From assembly GCA_031550725.1 (NCBI GenBank), contig JAVBOH010000023.1:1-41990 (forward strand): a stretch of 41,990 nucleotides of DNA, given 5' to 3'. A program made the position numbers and the translations under genes. Shown in pieces: positions 27,413 to 35,914 of the stretch. Each line of letters starts with the position of its first letter. Positions within the stretch are counted from its first letter, which is position 1. Under the pieces are notes generated by a model. That model was given only the letters and a program-made list of their open reading frames with translations. It did not search any database and was not told where the DNA came from. The DNA comes from UBA946 sp031550725 (GTDB taxonomy: Bacteria > Bacillota > Clostridia > Oscillospirales > Ruminococcaceae).

Positions 27413-28003
27413 ATGTTAAAAAAAATAAACAGATTATTATTGATAATATCTATATTAATTTTTATTGGGTTATGTGGATGTGAAGAAGATGATTCGTCAA
27501 TGCAAACAGAAAGCTTATTAACCGAAGTAGTTGAGATTAAAACAATAGAACCACCAGAAGATGGTTGGACTTTAGAGCTGATTAGTCAAGTAACATATAT
27601 TAATGGACAGAGAATTTCTTTCCCATTAACTTTAAGTGATTTAGGCAAGGAATTCAAGATGGGAGATAATTATATTGTTAAATATAAAGGACAAAAGGCG
27701 TTTATGGCTATTCTGGATGATAATAATCTTGATAATGGTTACTTCTTTACTTTGATGTATAACGAATCAGTAATACCAAATAATGAAATTATAAAAATTA
27801 ATGAAATTAATTTAGGTGACAGTAATGAAAAAATTATGATAAGAATGGGAGAACCAGACTACTACTATAAAGATGAATCATTCGAGGGATATATATATTA
27901 TGCTAATTATGCATATGATAATAGTAAAAAAGCATCTTTTAATTTCTTTTGCGATGATGGAATAATAGACAAAATAGGAGTTTCAATTATCAAAAATAAA
28001 TAA
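27413..28003 (+). CDS. Lipoprotein, paralogue of 26021-26752
   Basis: 196 residues with a lipoprotein signal (lipobox GLCGC near residue 22). It shares the mature motif GWTLELI, TYINGQRISFPLTLSDLG with the 26021 protein. AGGAGG precedes the ATG. It is followed 18 bp later by the gene at 28021, again a lipoprotein/effector pair. Confidence 0.8.
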   Translation: MLKKINRLLLIISILIFIGLCGCEEDDSSMQTESLLTEVVEIKTIEPPEDGWTLELISQVTYINGQRISFPLTLSDLGKEFKMGDNYIVKYKGQKAFMAILDDNNLDNGYFFTLMYNESVIPNNEIIKINEINLGDSNEKIMIRMGEPDYYYKDESFEGYIYYANYAYDNSKKASFNFFCDDGIIDKIGVSIIKNK

Positions 28004-28020
28004 TTTTTGGAGGAATATAA

Positions 28021-28839
28021 ATGAACAATACATCACTTGATTACGCAAATTACTTTATGGAGCAAATTGAAGATGCTTCAAAAGAAAAAGCAAAATCAGT
28101 ACTAAAAGACATGATTATAGAATCAGTAAAGGATAAAACAGGTGTTAATGACATGAATCTCATCGTATATATGTTAGATAATAGCGATGGATTGGACAAT
28201 GGAACTTATATGGACATTCTTGAAATGAAATACCAAAGTTTAAGTGATACAGCTATTATTGATAAACCAATCAGCGATTTAAGTGCAAAAGATATATCCC
28301 ATATTCTTGGTGATCTTAAAAAAGTTAACAGCTTGTATTCAAAAGCTAACGGTATTTATCAATTTTATAAAGAGTTTGATGATGTTTATGATAAAGTTCA
28401 AAACAAAACTTTAACTAATGATGACTTAATCAATTTTCTTGATACTTGTTTAGGAGAAGTAACAGATATAGTTGTAGATTTGCTTGGTTCAAGTAAAGTT
28501 TTGGAATCATCATTAAAAACCATAAACAAATATATAATTGATGAAATTAAGGAAATTGATAAAATGGCACAAAAAGATATCATAAATCAGTTTTTGCTTG
28601 AACATTTATATGTATCATTTGAATCAAGCGCATTAAAGAAATATGCCAATGAATTAAATGCATTAGTTGATTGTAGTTGGGAAAACGGTCCAACTTTAGA
28701 TCAATTAAAAGAAATATATGCCATGTTTCCCGAAGATTCAGGAAAATTAGATCCTTACCTTCAATGGAGATATGTGTACGAACTTGAACAGAATTTACCT
28801 AAAGGAGTTACCTTAGAGCAATATAATCAAGAAAACTAA
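28021..28839 (+). CDS. Helical unknown protein, possibly an effector N-terminus
   Basis: 272 residues, acidic and largely helical, without signal or membrane segments. Its start region resembles the 26-codon beginning of the RTX relic at 26792 (short Glu/Lys/Asp helices such as VKGKVEDKARD and SVLKDMIIESVKD). It is followed within a few bases by the inside of a serine recombinase gene, so the 3' end was probably replaced. It is likely the N-terminal part of an RTX-type effector. Uncertain. Confidence 0.6.
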   Translation: MNNTSLDYANYFMEQIEDASKEKAKSVLKDMIIESVKDKTGVNDMNLIVYMLDNSDGLDNGTYMDILEMKYQSLSDTAIIDKPISDLSAKDISHILGDLKKVNSLYSKANGIYQFYKEFDDVYDKVQNKTLTNDDLINFLDTCLGEVTDIVVDLLGSSKVLESSLKTINKYIIDEIKEIDKMAQKDIINQFLLEHLYVSFESSALKKYANELNALVDCSWENGPTLDQLKEIYAMFPEDSGKLDPYLQWRYVYELEQNLPKGVTLEQYNQEN

Positions 28840-28852
28840 GAAATATGAAACG

Positions 28853-29566
28853 ATGCCTTTGAGTGTATTGATGTTCTGTATAAATTGTGGTGAGAAAATG
28901 CGACTTTGCACGAACAATACCACTAACGGAAGTAAGAAACTACCGAGAAAATATATACGTCATAATTATCAATGTGGAGCGTATAGCCGATATGGTAAAT
29001 TCCATTGTACAAGTCATTACATTAAGATGAAAGATATTGACGCTGTTGTACTTGAAGATATTCGTTCAATGGCAAAGCTTGTTGTTGAAAATGAGAAAAC
29101 TGCACGTGAGAATTTCCTATCGCAAAAATAAAAACTAAATGCTCGTCAATCTGCTGATGAACAAAAGCAATTGCGTGAGGGTAAATTCAGATTAGGTGAA
29201 CTTGAAACTTTGATGTCATCTATATATGAGGATAAGGTGCTAGGTAAAATTCCTGAGGATGTTTGTGTTAATTTGCTTGAGAAATATCAATCCGAACAAA
29301 AAGAGTTGAATGTTAAAGTTTCAGACCTTGAAGTAAAGCTTAGTGCTGTACAGAAAGATGAACAGGATGTCGATGAATTTATTAAGCGTTTGAAGAAGTA
29401 CACTGACGTTTCTGAACTTACTCATGAGATGTGTCTTGAACTGATTGAGTACATCACTGTTGATGAATATGCTGCTGATCGACCTAGAGATATTCATATT
29501 TATTACAAGCTACTTGATAAAGAACTTAAAAACAAGCGGTATCTGGATGTGTCAGAAACCGCTTAA
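28853..29566 (+). pseudogene. Degenerate large serine recombinase (TnpX type)
   Basis: Only the C-terminal half remains. There is a zinc ribbon (FCINCGEKM with later paired Cys in YQCGAYSRYGKFHC), a coiled coil, and the end RDIHIYYKLLDKEL of the DUF4368-like type seen in TnpX-family recombinases. The N-terminal catalytic domain is absent; the frame begins at the residues before the ribbon (MPLSVLMFC), abutting the preceding gene. An in-frame TAA at 29129-29131 splits the rest. It cannot be active. It marks a former mobile element at this point. Confidence 0.88.
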
Positions 29567-29610
29567 ATACGAAGAAAATCATAATATTAAATGTGTGTCC
29601 TTTTGAGAGG

Positions 29611-29721
29611 TTGAATACTTTAAATGTATATAGTCATATGTTCCAGACTGCTCAAGCGAAAGTTGCAGATGTCATGGACGGTGCTTTTGGCTTTATGAAA
29701 AAAGAAGATTTGGGTGCATGA
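29611..29721 (+). pseudogene. C-terminal tail of a tyrosine integrase
   Basis: 37 codons encode LNTLNVYSHMFQTAQAKVAD and a short end, matching the last part of Tn/phage tyrosine integrases, including the catalytic Tyr in NVYSHMF. No upstream part remains. Just downstream, GGTGACGCAAACTTGAAC (near 29838) looks like the 3' end of a tRNA on the minus strand, as often seen at attachment sites. Confidence 0.75.
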
Positions 29722-29797
29722 TCAAATACTACCCAAACCAAAATCTACGAATAGCGGACAGACAGCGGACAACCCACATTTTTGGACAAAAAAATAA

Positions 29798-29829
29798 CTG
29801 TCAATCAACGTAACTACGTTGATTGACAG
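29798..29829. terminator. 15-bp perfect inverted repeat, terminator
   Basis: CTGTCAATCAACGTA (29798-29812) pairs perfectly with 29815-29829 around 2 nt. On the minus strand it is followed by TTATTTTTTT, so it terminates leftward transcription. It could also be a remnant element end. Confidence 0.7.
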
Positions 29830-29917
29830 CCGATGTGTTGGTGACGCAAACTTGAACATAGACGAACACATTTACTTTGGTAATGCCTTTGGTTTTATAT
29901 TGTTTTTTTAACATTTA

Positions 29918-29955
29918 TAACCCACTCACCGACTGGTAGGTGGGTTATTTTAATA
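29918..29955. terminator. Terminator downstream of the leftward operon
   Basis: AACCCAC and GTGGGTT form a stem (about 29920-29946) with T-rich sequence on both sides. It overlaps the end of the nucleotidyltransferase gene. Confidence 0.65.
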
Positions 29956-30630
29956 AGTTTTCAATACATTTTCAATACGTTCTCTAGTAAATATTTGTTT
30001 CTTGTAATGTTTTTTTTGTAGTTGTAAAAGTGTATCTATAAAGTTAATGTTATTTTGATATTTACTGAACAATGATTTTAAATTGTTTGAAAAATTCAAT
30101 TCATATCTTTGTTGTAATACTAATGCACGTAATAGATTAAGTTCAATTGAAGGATTTTCCTCAAGAACAATGTCTAAAATTTTGTTATCAAGAATATCTT
30201 TATAATGATAGTCACACTCACTTACAAATCTTTTTTGGTTCATTGAATATACCACGCTATCAACGTTTAAGAAAACTGATTTAAGTAGATTTTCAGGAGA
30301 AGGGGTAAGTTTTTTCTGCTTAAAAGCCCAAGTATTTTCCATTTCCCAAATATCAATACTTACATTGTCACACATTAGTTTGTATCCATTAAAACTATTT
30401 CTTGAAAAACTAATTGAATTACTTATATATGTTTCTAGTGTGTCATAGTTATTTCGAAATTTTACAACAAAGTCCAAGTCTCGAATGTTTTCGAAATCGT
30501 TATCCAAGTAATTTCTTGCAGCTCCTCCAAACAAATATAAATCCGAGTGTTTAAGAATTGTATTGAAAAAGGAACATAGTTCTTCGTTAGTTTGGATTTG
30601 ATTCATGACTTCAAAGTATAAATCGTTCAT
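29950..30630 (-). CDS. Nucleotidyltransferase-fold protein
   Basis: 226 residues. The N-terminal head has the pol-beta-type pattern LFGGAARNYL (Gly35-Gly36) followed by the metal-binding Asp pair D51/D53 in RDLDFVV, and a third acidic position in SIDIWEM. An active or AMP-transferring enzyme is plausible. The C-terminal part is helical. It overlaps the preceding dGTPase gene by 4 bp (ATGA), so translation is coupled. It may be a nucleotidyltransferase antitoxin, or a modifier acting with the dGTPase. The family is a by-eye call. Confidence 0.75.
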   Translation of the reverse strand: MNDLYFEVMNQIQTNEELCSFFNTILKHSDLYLFGGAARNYLDNDFENIRDLDFVVKFRNNYDTLETYISNSISFSRNSFNGYKLMCDNVSIDIWEMENTWAFKQKKLTPSPENLLKSVFLNVDSVVYSMNQKRFVSECDYHYKDILDNKILDIVLEENPSIELNLLRALVLQQRYELNFSNNLKSLFSKYQNNINFIDTLLQLQKKHYKKQIFTRERIENVLKTY

Positions 30631-32009
30631 TGTATTCTCATTCCTAAAAGTTTATTATTCAAATTTAACGCATATGAATCTGTCATTCCAGAAATAAAGT
30701 CAATAACAAGTTGAATTCTTTGATATTCAGATAATTCAATTTTATCATCATATATTCCATTATTATTGTACTGTTGTATATATTTAAAATTATCCGAAAT
30801 TAATGAATATAGTTTACCTTTAGAACAGCTAGCATCGTTATATTTATCCGTGTCAACAGCAGCTAACACAAATTTGTTTAATAAATTTCCCAAAACTTCT
30901 TTACCAACTAATTCAAGTGTTAAAACTTCTCTGTTTTGATATGCATATTTTTTACACATATCTTTAATATATTCAACTAACCCTTTCGCTTTGTTACAGG
31001 ATAGTAATTCTTTATTGCAATACTTTCCTTCCATAATGTCATCATAATTATCCATAAATTCATTACAAACAGCTTCTATTAAAAGCCCTTGTCCTGAAAT
31101 TTTAAAATTTTGAATATCTATTAAGTTGCGTTCATTAAAAGGAACTTTATTTTTCTCATTATTTTTCCTTTTTAATTCTACACTATCTACTATATATTTA
31201 TATTGTTTAAAGTCATTATCTTCTTCAACTTTATTCCTTAATTCACCAAAAACATCACACCATGGTAAATATTGCTTTTTTAAAGCATCTTCAAGATCAG
31301 CAAACAAATATGAAATATCATCAGCAGCCTCTAATAAATAAGTGGCTGGATGTCTATTAATCACCCCAGTTTCATTAAGTATATCTTCGCATAATTTACT
31401 CTCAGAATTAAAATAACCGAATTTGTTTTTAATGTTTTTTTCATTATAAGAACACCAAGGATATTTCATTAATGTAGCTAATGTTCCATAACAGAAATTC
31501 ATTCCATATTTATCGTTTAAAAATTGTAGTCTTGTCAATATTCTAATTGTTTGAGCATTTCCATCAAAACTGGTAAAATCACATAATTCATGCCCATTTA
31601 AATTAAAGCATTCATTATTAGATTTAAACCACTCTTTTATCACATCTTCTCCGTAATGACCAAAAGGTGGATTACCTAAATCATGTACTAACCCTGCAAC
31701 TAACAATAATGATGAAAGTTTCTTTTCTTTATCTTCATCAAAAACCCCCATACTTCTTAATTTATTACCAATATTTGCACCAAGTGATTTACCAATTGCA
31801 GAAACTTCAAGGGAGTGAGTTAATCTAGTTCGTGTAAAATCATTTTCTTGTAAAGGAAACACTTGAGCTTTATCTTGTAATCTCCTAAGTGATGAGGAAT
31901 ATACAATTCTATCATAATCCATATCAAAACAATTTCTATATGGTTGTTGTTTCGTACTTGAACTTCTTTCTCTTTTTTCACAAAAAAGTTTATCCCAATT
32001 CATTCTCAT
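30627..32009 (-). CDS. dgt: dGTPase-family HD phosphohydrolase
   Basis: 460 residues. The dGTP triphosphohydrolase motifs are present: YSSSLRRLQDKAQV at the start, H65 in TRLTHSLEV, H109-D110 in GLVHDLGNPPFGHYGED with H118 and E121, and a later Asp in LEAADDISYLFADLEDA. Such enzymes hydrolyse dNTPs to deoxynucleoside plus triphosphate. Some act as phage defence by depleting dNTPs. It is the middle gene of a three-gene leftward operon, 22 bp after the first gene and overlapping the third. The symbol denotes family resemblance, not orthology with E. coli dgt. Confidence 0.9.
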   Translation of the reverse strand: MRMNWDKLFCEKRERSSSTKQQPYRNCFDMDYDRIVYSSSLRRLQDKAQVFPLQENDFTRTRLTHSLEVSAIGKSLGANIGNKLRSMGVFDEDKEKKLSSLLLVAGLVHDLGNPPFGHYGEDVIKEWFKSNNECFNLNGHELCDFTSFDGNAQTIRILTRLQFLNDKYGMNFCYGTLATLMKYPWCSYNEKNIKNKFGYFNSESKLCEDILNETGVINRHPATYLLEAADDISYLFADLEDALKKQYLPWCDVFGELRNKVEEDNDFKQYKYIVDSVELKRKNNEKNKVPFNERNLIDIQNFKISGQGLLIEAVCNEFMDNYDDIMEGKYCNKELLSCNKAKGLVEYIKDMCKKYAYQNREVLTLELVGKEVLGNLLNKFVLAAVDTDKYNDASCSKGKLYSLISDNFKYIQQYNNNGIYDDKIELSEYQRIQLVIDFISGMTDSYALNLNNKLLGMRIQ

Positions 32010-32031
32010 TTTTTATTCTCCTAATAAATTT

Positions 32032-32742
32032 TCAATTAGCGAAGAATTCTATCAATTTTTCCTCGTCCCAATAATTTTTATAATTATATTTACAATAACA
32101 TCCTGGGTATGGGCACTGCCTTTCCTGTAATAAGTTCTTTTCATATCCATTATTAATAAGAGCATTTATGATAATATTAAATGCATTATCATATAAGTTA
32201 ATTCCATCTATATTTATATTGGGATTGTCTAATAATACTGTTTTAAGATATTTGCTAAATTGTAAAATATAATCTTCTCCACGTATTGTCAACATTTTTC
32301 TTTGTATTGTTGATTCGTTATAACTTTCGTCAAAAATTGTTTTATATTCATCTACAGAAGAAAAATAGTTGTTATTTTCTAAAGAAGTTTTCCAATACCA
32401 CGGATTATTTTTGGTTATACATATATTAGGAAGGTGTTCATCTAGCAATAATTCAATCGATAAAACAAAACATACAGGTCCATAATTGTTAGGTCTATTA
32501 TATTTTATATGTAAATCAAGAACATCTAAAAAAATATCATCCCATACCCCTACGTCTATATCTTTACTATCAGAATCTTGTGGAGTTTGAAATAAATGCA
32601 TTCTTTCTACTGCACCTCTTGATAAAAGTCCACCTTGATTAAAAAAAGTACAGGAAGTGGAAACTGTATTTGCATGATATAAATAATAAATACCTTTTCT
32701 TTCCAGAAAATCATAAAGTTCTTTTGGATTTACACATATCAT
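32032..32742 (-). CDS. Unknown protein with ART/DarT-like start, defence candidate
   Basis: 236 residues. The N-terminus (YYLYHANTVSTSCTFFNQGG, then LLSRGAVERM) recalls the opening of ADP-ribosyltransferase-like folds such as DarT (an aromatic-His strand, then a Gly-rich turn and basic residues). The similarity is weak and I do not claim the family. The C-terminus has a Cys cluster (CPYPGCYC) that could bind metal. It is the first gene of the operon with dGTPase and nucleotidyltransferase. The start has GGAGG nearby. Confidence 0.55.
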   Translation of the reverse strand: MICVNPKELYDFLERKGIYYLYHANTVSTSCTFFNQGGLLSRGAVERMHLFQTPQDSDSKDIDVGVWDDIFLDVLDLHIKYNRPNNYGPVCFVLSIELLLDEHLPNICITKNNPWYWKTSLENNNYFSSVDEYKTIFDESYNESTIQRKMLTIRGEDYILQFSKYLKTVLLDNPNINIDGINLYDNAFNIIINALINNGYEKNLLQERQCPYPGCYCKYNYKNYWDEEKLIEFFAN

Positions 32743-33022
32743 ATAAAACCCTCCTTGAATTTAAGTGCTTTATCTATTATTTATATTATATTATAACATG
32801 GTTTTAATTCTATTTCAATCATTATTTAGAAATAATATTTATTTTCATATATTACTTTATTATGATTTCTTAATTTTATAACGCTCTTTAATCCACTTTT
32901 CGAATTCTTCCTGACTCTCTTTAGTTTCAGAGAATTTTTGAATTTTGGGTAATAAAAAGAGCAGATTGTCAATGAAATATTAGGAAATATCAAGTTTTTT
33001 ATTTTGTGCATTTTAATTTAAC
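32743..33022 (-). pseudogene. Relic of a small mobile-element protein
   Basis: On the minus strand about 32860-32975 can be read as FLLPKIQKF, then SQEEFEKWIKERY and a stop. This matches the end of the protein at 35398-35610 (LLPEIQRLF, GQEAFEHWKNEQ). There is no start and no upstream part. The rest of the segment holds the leftward operon's promoter region and AT-rich sequence. Confidence 0.6.
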
Positions 33023-33051
33023 TTGTACCATTTCGAATAATATGCTATAAT
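33023..33051 (+). promoter_or_regulatory. Strong promoter for the leader peptide and GNAT-kinase
   Basis: TTGTAC (33023-33028), 17 bp, then TATAAT (33046-33051) with a TG extension (TATGC just upstream). Confidence 0.75.
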
Positions 33052-33106
33052 AAGTATTCAAACAACATGGTTTGTAATTATACCTCAAAGAAAGGATGAT
33101 GTTATT

Positions 33107-33178
33107 ATGACAAATAAAACAATCACAATTAGAACTAAGGAGGACAGCATTACTTTCGTCCTCTAAAAAACAGGAGGA
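33107..33178 (+). promoter_or_regulatory. 19-codon leader ORF with competing hairpins
   Basis: A leader ORF (33107-33166, MTNKTITIRTKEDSITFVL) follows AAAGGATG. Inside and after it, GGAGGAC (33139-33145) can pair with GTCCTC (33158-33163). The same GTCCTC can instead pair with GAGGA (33174-33178), which is the ribosome binding site of the next gene. This is the layout of translational attenuators ahead of resistance genes. Inference from sequence only. Confidence 0.55.
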
Positions 33179-33182
33179 TTTT

Positions 33183-34562
33183 ATGTACTTGCAAAGAAAA
33201 AATTATATTATTAGAAATGCAAATTCTAATGATGCAGAAATTTTATGCAACTGGTGGAATGATGGTACTATAATGGCTCATGCAGGCTTTCCAGACGGAC
33301 TAGGAACAACAGTTGATAAAATATGCAATGAATTAGCAAATGACAGCGACAACACATACAGACGACTTATTATCCAAATTGGCAATGTTCCAGTTGGTGA
33401 AATGAGTTATCGCATTATTGATGAAAAGACAGCAGAAATTGGTATAAAAATATGTGTTACAAATTATCAAGGGAATGGTAATGGTACAAAGTTTATTCGT
33501 ATGCTTATTGAATATTTATTTTATGATATGAAGCTTGATAAAATTATTCTTAATACAAACCTTAATAACAAAAGAGCACAGCATGTATACGAGAAAATAG
33601 GATTTATGAAAACAACAACGCATATTGATTCATGGAAAAATCAGCATGGCGAACTTCAATCATCTGTTGATTATGAACTTAATAAAACTGATTATCATGG
33701 CTCGTATCATGAAATAGATGGTGTCGGTTATTATCTTGATGAGGACAGAGATTTTTCATTTTTATCGAAATATGGTAAGGTGTTTTACATTTTTGATGGG
33801 AACGATTCAGGTAACATTTCATTTGGGTTAGAAAATGAAAACAACAGATTCTTTGTTAAAGTCGCAGGTGCAAAAACAATTAATCTTAATAATACTCCAA
33901 GTGAAGCGATTAAATCTCTGAAATCAGCTATACAGGTTTATACAAATTTGAAACATCCATTTTTAATCGAAATGATTGAGCATTACTACGTAGATGATTT
34001 ATATGTTGCTGTATTCAAGTGGGTCGATGGTGAGTGTTTGCATGACCATTGGAATTTTGTTTGGCGTCCTAGAAATCATCCTGATTCACCATATTCAAGA
34101 TTTAAGAGCTTATCACTTGATATGCATATGAAATGCTTTGATACAGTATGTTCGTTCTTTGAATATACTGCAAAATCAGGATATGCTGCTATTGATTTTT
34201 ATGATGGAAGTATAATGTATGATTTTGAAAATGATAAAATCACTATCTGTGATATAGATTATTATGTGAAATCACCATATATAAATAAAGTCGGTAGAAT
34301 GTGGGGTTCACCACGTTTTATGTCACCTGAGGAATTTGAAATGGGTGCTGTTATAGACGAGGTTACAAATGTTTTTACATTAGGCAGTATTGCATTTCTG
34401 TTCTGTGGGAATGAAATTAATAAAGAATTATGCGAATGGAAAGCAAGTCATAAGCTATATAATGTTGCATTAAAAGCTGTTAATGCCGATAGAAATAAAC
34501 GTTACCAAAGCATAAGTGATTTTATCGTGGCTTGGAATAATGCTAAAGATTTGGATGTGTAA
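33183..34562 (+). CDS. GNAT acetyltransferase fused to a protein-kinase-like domain
   Basis: 459 residues. Residues 1-165 are a GNAT acetyltransferase (RNANSNDAEILCNWW start, acetyl-CoA loop YQGNGNGTKF, NNKRAQHVYEKIGF). Residues about 180-459 resemble a Hanks-type or aminoglycoside kinase: a Lys in FFVKVAG, the catalytic loop as AIDFYDGSIMYD, CDIDYY in place of DFG, then GSPRFMSPEEF and an RYQSISDF end. The catalytic Asp positions are present. The start sits behind CAGGAGG. Two transferase activities on one chain, behind a leader-peptide attenuator, suggest inducible drug modification, but the substrate is unknown. Confidence 0.85.
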   Translation: MYLQRKNYIIRNANSNDAEILCNWWNDGTIMAHAGFPDGLGTTVDKICNELANDSDNTYRRLIIQIGNVPVGEMSYRIIDEKTAEIGIKICVTNYQGNGNGTKFIRMLIEYLFYDMKLDKIILNTNLNNKRAQHVYEKIGFMKTTTHIDSWKNQHGELQSSVDYELNKTDYHGSYHEIDGVGYYLDEDRDFSFLSKYGKVFYIFDGNDSGNISFGLENENNRFFVKVAGAKTINLNNTPSEAIKSLKSAIQVYTNLKHPFLIEMIEHYYVDDLYVAVFKWVDGECLHDHWNFVWRPRNHPDSPYSRFKSLSLDMHMKCFDTVCSFFEYTAKSGYAAIDFYDGSIMYDFENDKITICDIDYYVKSPYINKVGRMWGSPRFMSPEEFEMGAVIDEVTNVFTLGSIAFLFCGNEINKELCEWKASHKLYNVALKAVNADRNKRYQSISDFIVAWNNAKDLDV

Positions 34563-34569
34563 TTTTTGA

Positions 34570-35352
34570 ATGAAGAACATTATATTTATCGAGGGCGTAT
34601 CAGGTGTTGGTAAACAACTGCTGTATATAAATTGAATGAGCAATTGAGTAATCTCGGATATAAAGTAGGCTTTCATATTGAGGGTGATGCATAATAGTTC
34701 ACTTGATTTGTGTTGGATTGCATATTTGACACAACAAGAATATGATAATTTATTGAAACAATATTCTGAATATGCTGATGAGCTGTCAAAGAATATTATT
34801 TATAAAGGTGAATATATTTTAGTAAGATACAGAATCGGAGAAAAAGGATTATATTCTGATGAGCTTAAGAATGAACTGCATAAACGTGAGTTTTGCTATA
34901 ATCCAACAAAAGTTGCTCCATTATCAAAATTCACAGAGGTGTTCACTAATTTGTGGCGGCGTTTTGCTAATAGTGATTTATCAGAATATGATTATATGAT
35001 ATTTGATGCCTCACTTGTAAGCCATATGACAAGTGATTTACTTCGTAATTATAATGCTTCTGAAAACGAAATGGCCCTGCATTTGAGAACACTGCTTAAA
35101 ATAATATATCCATTAAATCTGATTGTGTTTTATTTGTCATCTGATAATGTGAGAGAACGATTAAACAATGCACGAATAAGCCGTAATCAATCAGCATTTA
35201 CCGATGAGAAAATCGCCTTTTGGGAGAAACGTAAGCAGATGGATTTATCTATACTTCCAAAGCTTGAAGTTGAAACTCATATCATGGATATTTCAAATGA
35301 GAATTGGAGTAATGCTATAAATGTAATTGTAACAGTTATAATTAAACAATAA
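34570..35352 (+). pseudogene. P-loop nucleoside/thymidylate-kinase-like gene with two frameshifts
   Basis: From ATG 34570 the frame reads MKNIIFIEGVSGVGK, a perfect Walker A start, then shifts one base near 34612 (GGTAAAC where GGTAAAAC would give GKTT). It continues in a second frame (TAVYKLNEQLSNLGYKVGFH, ending IEGDA) to about 34690. It then shifts again into the long frame that runs to 35352 (SSLDLCWIAYL, DYMIFDASLVSHM, VFYLSSDNV). The two shifts compensate, so the original was one protein of about 260 residues. No downstream decay is visible, so it is either freshly broken or sequence error. It follows the GNAT-kinase by 7 bp. Confidence 0.8.
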
Positions 35353-35361
35353 TGCTATAAA

Positions 35362-35393
35362 AGCGAGGGTAAACTATGACGGTTACCCTCGCT
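35362..35393. terminator. 11-bp perfect terminator hairpin
   Basis: AGCGAGGGTAA (35362-35372) pairs with TTACCCTCGCT (35383-35393); a T-rich stretch follows. It is shared by the rightward kinase gene and the leftward small gene at 35398. Confidence 0.8.
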
Positions 35394-35397
35394 TTCG

Positions 35398-35610
35398 TTA
35401 TGACTTTTCATCCTTATGCTGCTCATTTTTCCAATGCTCAAATGCTTCTTGACCTTCAGCAGAAGCAAATAGCCTCTGAATTTCAGGCAACAGCATACGA
35501 GCTAAAGACTCAACAACATCATGCGGAACATCATTGTTTTTCTTTTGTTCTATGGCAAACACCAACTTTCGTAAAATTGAGTTAAATATGTAGTTGATAC
35601 ATGCAGACAA
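35398..35610 (-). CDS. Small mobile-element-associated protein
   Basis: Up to 70 residues. The C-terminal half (VESLARMLLPEIQRLF, GQEAFEHWKNEQHKDE) is of a type I associate with Clostridial transposon regions, helical and charged. The start is unclear (TTG with no ribosome binding site), so the 5' end may be lost. A second relic with the same ending lies at 32860-32975. No function known. Confidence 0.5.
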   Translation of the reverse strand: MSACINYIFNSILRKLVFAIEQKKNNDVPHDVVESLARMLLPEIQRLFASAEGQEAFEHWKNEQHKDEKS

Positions 35611-35767
35611 TATTTCACTCTAATTGAAAATATGTACAGCTCACTTTCTAACATAAAAAATAACACAACAAAGTGGAAATATATCTGTTTCAGGTAAACA
35701 CGCTCTTCCCGAATCAGAGCAACTGTGATTTTCAATATTCAATTGTGTATGTTCATCATCAACTTTA
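35611..35767. other. Noncoding, no feature recognised
   Basis: AT-rich sequence leading into the repeat array. Nothing further is supported. Confidence 0.3.
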
Positions 35768-35914
35768 ATAGCGTTATAAAACCATGCAGTATTTTTATAA
35801 CGTAACTTTTCATTTTTATAAAACCATGCACTGATTTTATAAAGCACCTCCCGACTGTTATAACGCCAAGTACAATTTTTATAAAATACCTCCCTAAATT
35901 TATAAATCACCTCC
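35768..35914. repeat. Seven tandem 21-bp repeats with TTATAA core
   Basis: Exactly seven units of 21 bp (7 x 21 = 147). Each has TTATAA or TTTATAAA at the same position. Subsets of units share AACCATGCA, CACCTCC or TAACG after or around the core. The spacing never varies. On the minus strand the array is open for seven heptads of the form xx(F/L/R)Y(K/N)xx, but there is no ATG or ribosome binding site. A protein-binding iteron-like array, two helical turns per unit, is one reading; a decayed heptad-coding repeat is the other. Confidence 0.8.

Noticed and set aside
32826..33011. Minus-strand ORF of 61 codons
   Set aside because: Another frame of the same strand gives the recognisable small-protein ending, so this frame is a shadow.
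35768..35914. CRISPR array
   Set aside because: Units are contiguous 21-mers without unique spacers, and no cas gene is near.
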